Positions 6,813 to 7,615 of a stretch of 7,615 nucleotides of DNA are shown here, piece after piece. Position 1 is the stretch's first letter. Every line of letters starts with the position of its first letter. Made by a program: the position numbers and the translations under genes. Where the stretch lies: NCBI GenBank assembly GCA_003266145.1, contig MVJJ01000026.1, forward strand, positions 1-7,615, read 5' to 3'. The notes below the pieces were generated by a model that was not told the origin of the DNA, did not search any database, and worked only from the letters and a program-made list of their open reading frames with translations. This stretch comes from Methanosphaera sp. SHI613 (GTDB lineage: Archaea > Methanobacteriota > Methanobacteria > Methanobacteriales > Methanobacteriaceae).

Positions 6813-7110
6813 GAGTAATCCCTTCTTTCATTACTTTAGTTAAAAATGAATAATTTCTGGTTTTATTGAATGTCTCTGGTGTCATGAAATGTGCTGATAT
6901 TAATTCACCATAATCACGTATTGCATTATAAATTCCTTCGTTTATTTGGGGTTCAATTTCAAGATAATTATCTGCAATTATTAATATATCAATATCCGAA
7001 TCATCATTATCTTCGTTACGTGCAACTGAACCAAATAATATAACCTGATGAATATTATCTGATTTGATGTTGTGAACGAAATTTTCAGCAACTTTTTTTC
7101 TATTGACCAT
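6805..7110 (-). CDS. Minimal nucleotidyltransferase (MNT), putative antitoxin
   Basis: 101 residues of the DNA polymerase beta-like nucleotidyltransferase superfamily (PF01909). The signature GSVAR (27-31) followed by SDIDILI (38-44) supplies the G-S motif and the two metal-binding aspartates, D39 and D41. In characterised HEPN-MNT pairs the MNT protein neutralises the HEPN toxin, in one case by adding AMP units to it; here that is inference from the pairing. The third acidic residue that usually lies on a following strand is not obvious: the region GELISAHFMT (68-77) offers only E69, off the expected place, so catalysis may differ. The start ATG at 7110 is supported by GGGTGTGAT (7114-7122) on the minus strand, 3-11 bases upstream. 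The gene begins 31 bases after the Panacea stop and ends within the HEPN gene, so the three are one probable operon. Confidence 0.9.
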   Translation of the reverse strand: MVNRKKVAENFVHNIKSDNIHQVILFGSVARNEDNDDSDIDILIIADNYLEIEPQINEGIYNAIRDYGELISAHFMTPETFNKTRNYSFLTKVMKEGITLA

Positions 7111-7113
7111 AAA

Positions 7114-7122
7114 ATCACACCC
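7114..7122 (-). promoter_or_regulatory. Ribosome binding site of the MNT gene
   Basis: GGGTGTGAT on the minus strand resembles GGTGAT and lies 3-11 bases before the ATG at 7110. An ATG at 7124 just ahead of it is out of frame. Confidence 0.5.
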
Positions 7123-7141
7123 ATTTTAGTTATTTTAGATG

Positions 7142-7615
7142 TTATACTTCAGAGTAATCCCTCACTGAATATTCTGGTTTTCTATAGAATACAGCTTCAT
7201 AATTTAATTCTTCATTATCATCAGATATTCTCCATGGACGATCTCCATGACTATAATTACTAATTTCTGCACTTGACATATCTGATAATTTCAATATATT
7301 CTCTTCTATGACATTTAATTCTTTTTGTGTTAAATTATCTAGAGATGGCTCTTTTAATGAATGATAGGTAATTTTTGGAAATGTAATTACTATCTCATTT
7401 TTTTCTTTAATTCTTTTTTCATTAACTAATAAATTTATTGCTTCCTCAAAATCAATTGGAACTGGTCCTCTGAATTTATGAACATATTTTTCACCAGTTA
7501 ATGATTCTTCATATAATTCATAGTAATCAAAATCAATGAAATACAACAATTTATACAATACATTTTGTGTGAAATTATCTTTATGTCCACATTTTGATAT
7601 TACATAATGTATTAC
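7142..7615 (-). CDS. Panacea (SocA-type antitoxin) domain protein, 5' partial
   Basis: The minus-strand frame is open to the right edge, giving 157 residues of a protein whose true start lies outside; the TTG at 7558 is internal, because the codons before it (VIHYVISKCGHKDNF and on) match the family's N-terminal helix. The Panacea/DUF4065 (PF13274) pattern is clear: VLYKLLYFIDFDYYE (19-33), a YVHKFRGPVP segment (44-53), LTQKELNVIEENI (95-107), SSAEISNYSHGDRPW (114-128) and a tail with REY-like residues. Panacea is a promiscuous antitoxin domain (PanA) found next to many unrelated toxins, and related proteins act as the SocA protease adaptor. Here the next genes are MNT and HEPN, 31 bases downstream on the same strand. 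The promoter and any N-terminal DNA-binding domain are outside the window. TAA stop at 7142-7144. Confidence 0.88.
   Translation of the reverse strand, partial: VIHYVISKCGHKDNFTQNVLYKLLYFIDFDYYELYEESLTGEKYVHKFRGPVPIDFEEAINLLVNEKRIKEKNEIVITFPKITYHSLKEPSLDNLTQKELNVIEENILKLSDMSSAEISNYSHGDRPWRISDDNEELNYEAVFYRKPEYSVRDYSEV

Overview
The window is strongly AT-rich, uses AGA/AGG and ATA codons freely, and has TATA-type promoter elements with upstream purine stretches. Together with a 57-residue 2[4Fe-4S] ferredoxin, this fits a low-GC euryarchaeal methanogen of the Methanobacteriales (Methanosphaera- or Methanobrevibacter-like). That placement is an inference from composition and gene content; no rRNA or methanogenesis marker is present.

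Layout from left to right. (1) 133-3756 (+): a 1207-residue SNF2-family ATPase with an N-terminal SWIM zinc finger, a central SNF2-associated region (DUF3670-like) and a complete helicase core. (2) 3861-4034 (-): a small two-cluster ferredoxin, convergent with the ATPase, with its own ribosome binding site and TATA box. (3) 4035-4646: about 600 bases without a clear gene, holding promoter signals and two very short open frames that may be gene debris. (4) 4647-about 6253 (+): a two-gene unit of a DUF6398 protein and a plasmid pRiA4b ORF-3 (PRiA4_ORF3) family protein. The second gene stops early at 5989, but its sense continues in another frame and then returns to the original frame up to 6253, directly before a terminator-like hairpin plus T8 run. 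(5) 6438-7615 (-): a tight three-gene cluster, transcribed from outside the right edge, of a Panacea (SocA-type antitoxin) protein with its N-terminus cut off, a minimal nucleotidyltransferase (MNT) and a HEPN (UPF0332-type) protein whose frame overlaps the MNT gene by 8 bases.

The ATPase, the DUF6398/PRiA4 pair and the Panacea-MNT-HEPN cluster all belong to accessory, patchily distributed families, so the window looks like an accessory or defence-type segment with one housekeeping redox gene in it. The two points most worth attention are the Panacea-MNT-HEPN arrangement, which could be a three-part toxin-antitoxin system, and the pair of compensating single-base indels at homopolymers in the PRiA4 gene, which are either sequence errors or real decay or phase variation. 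Nothing in the sequence shows that the left and right gene groups act together.
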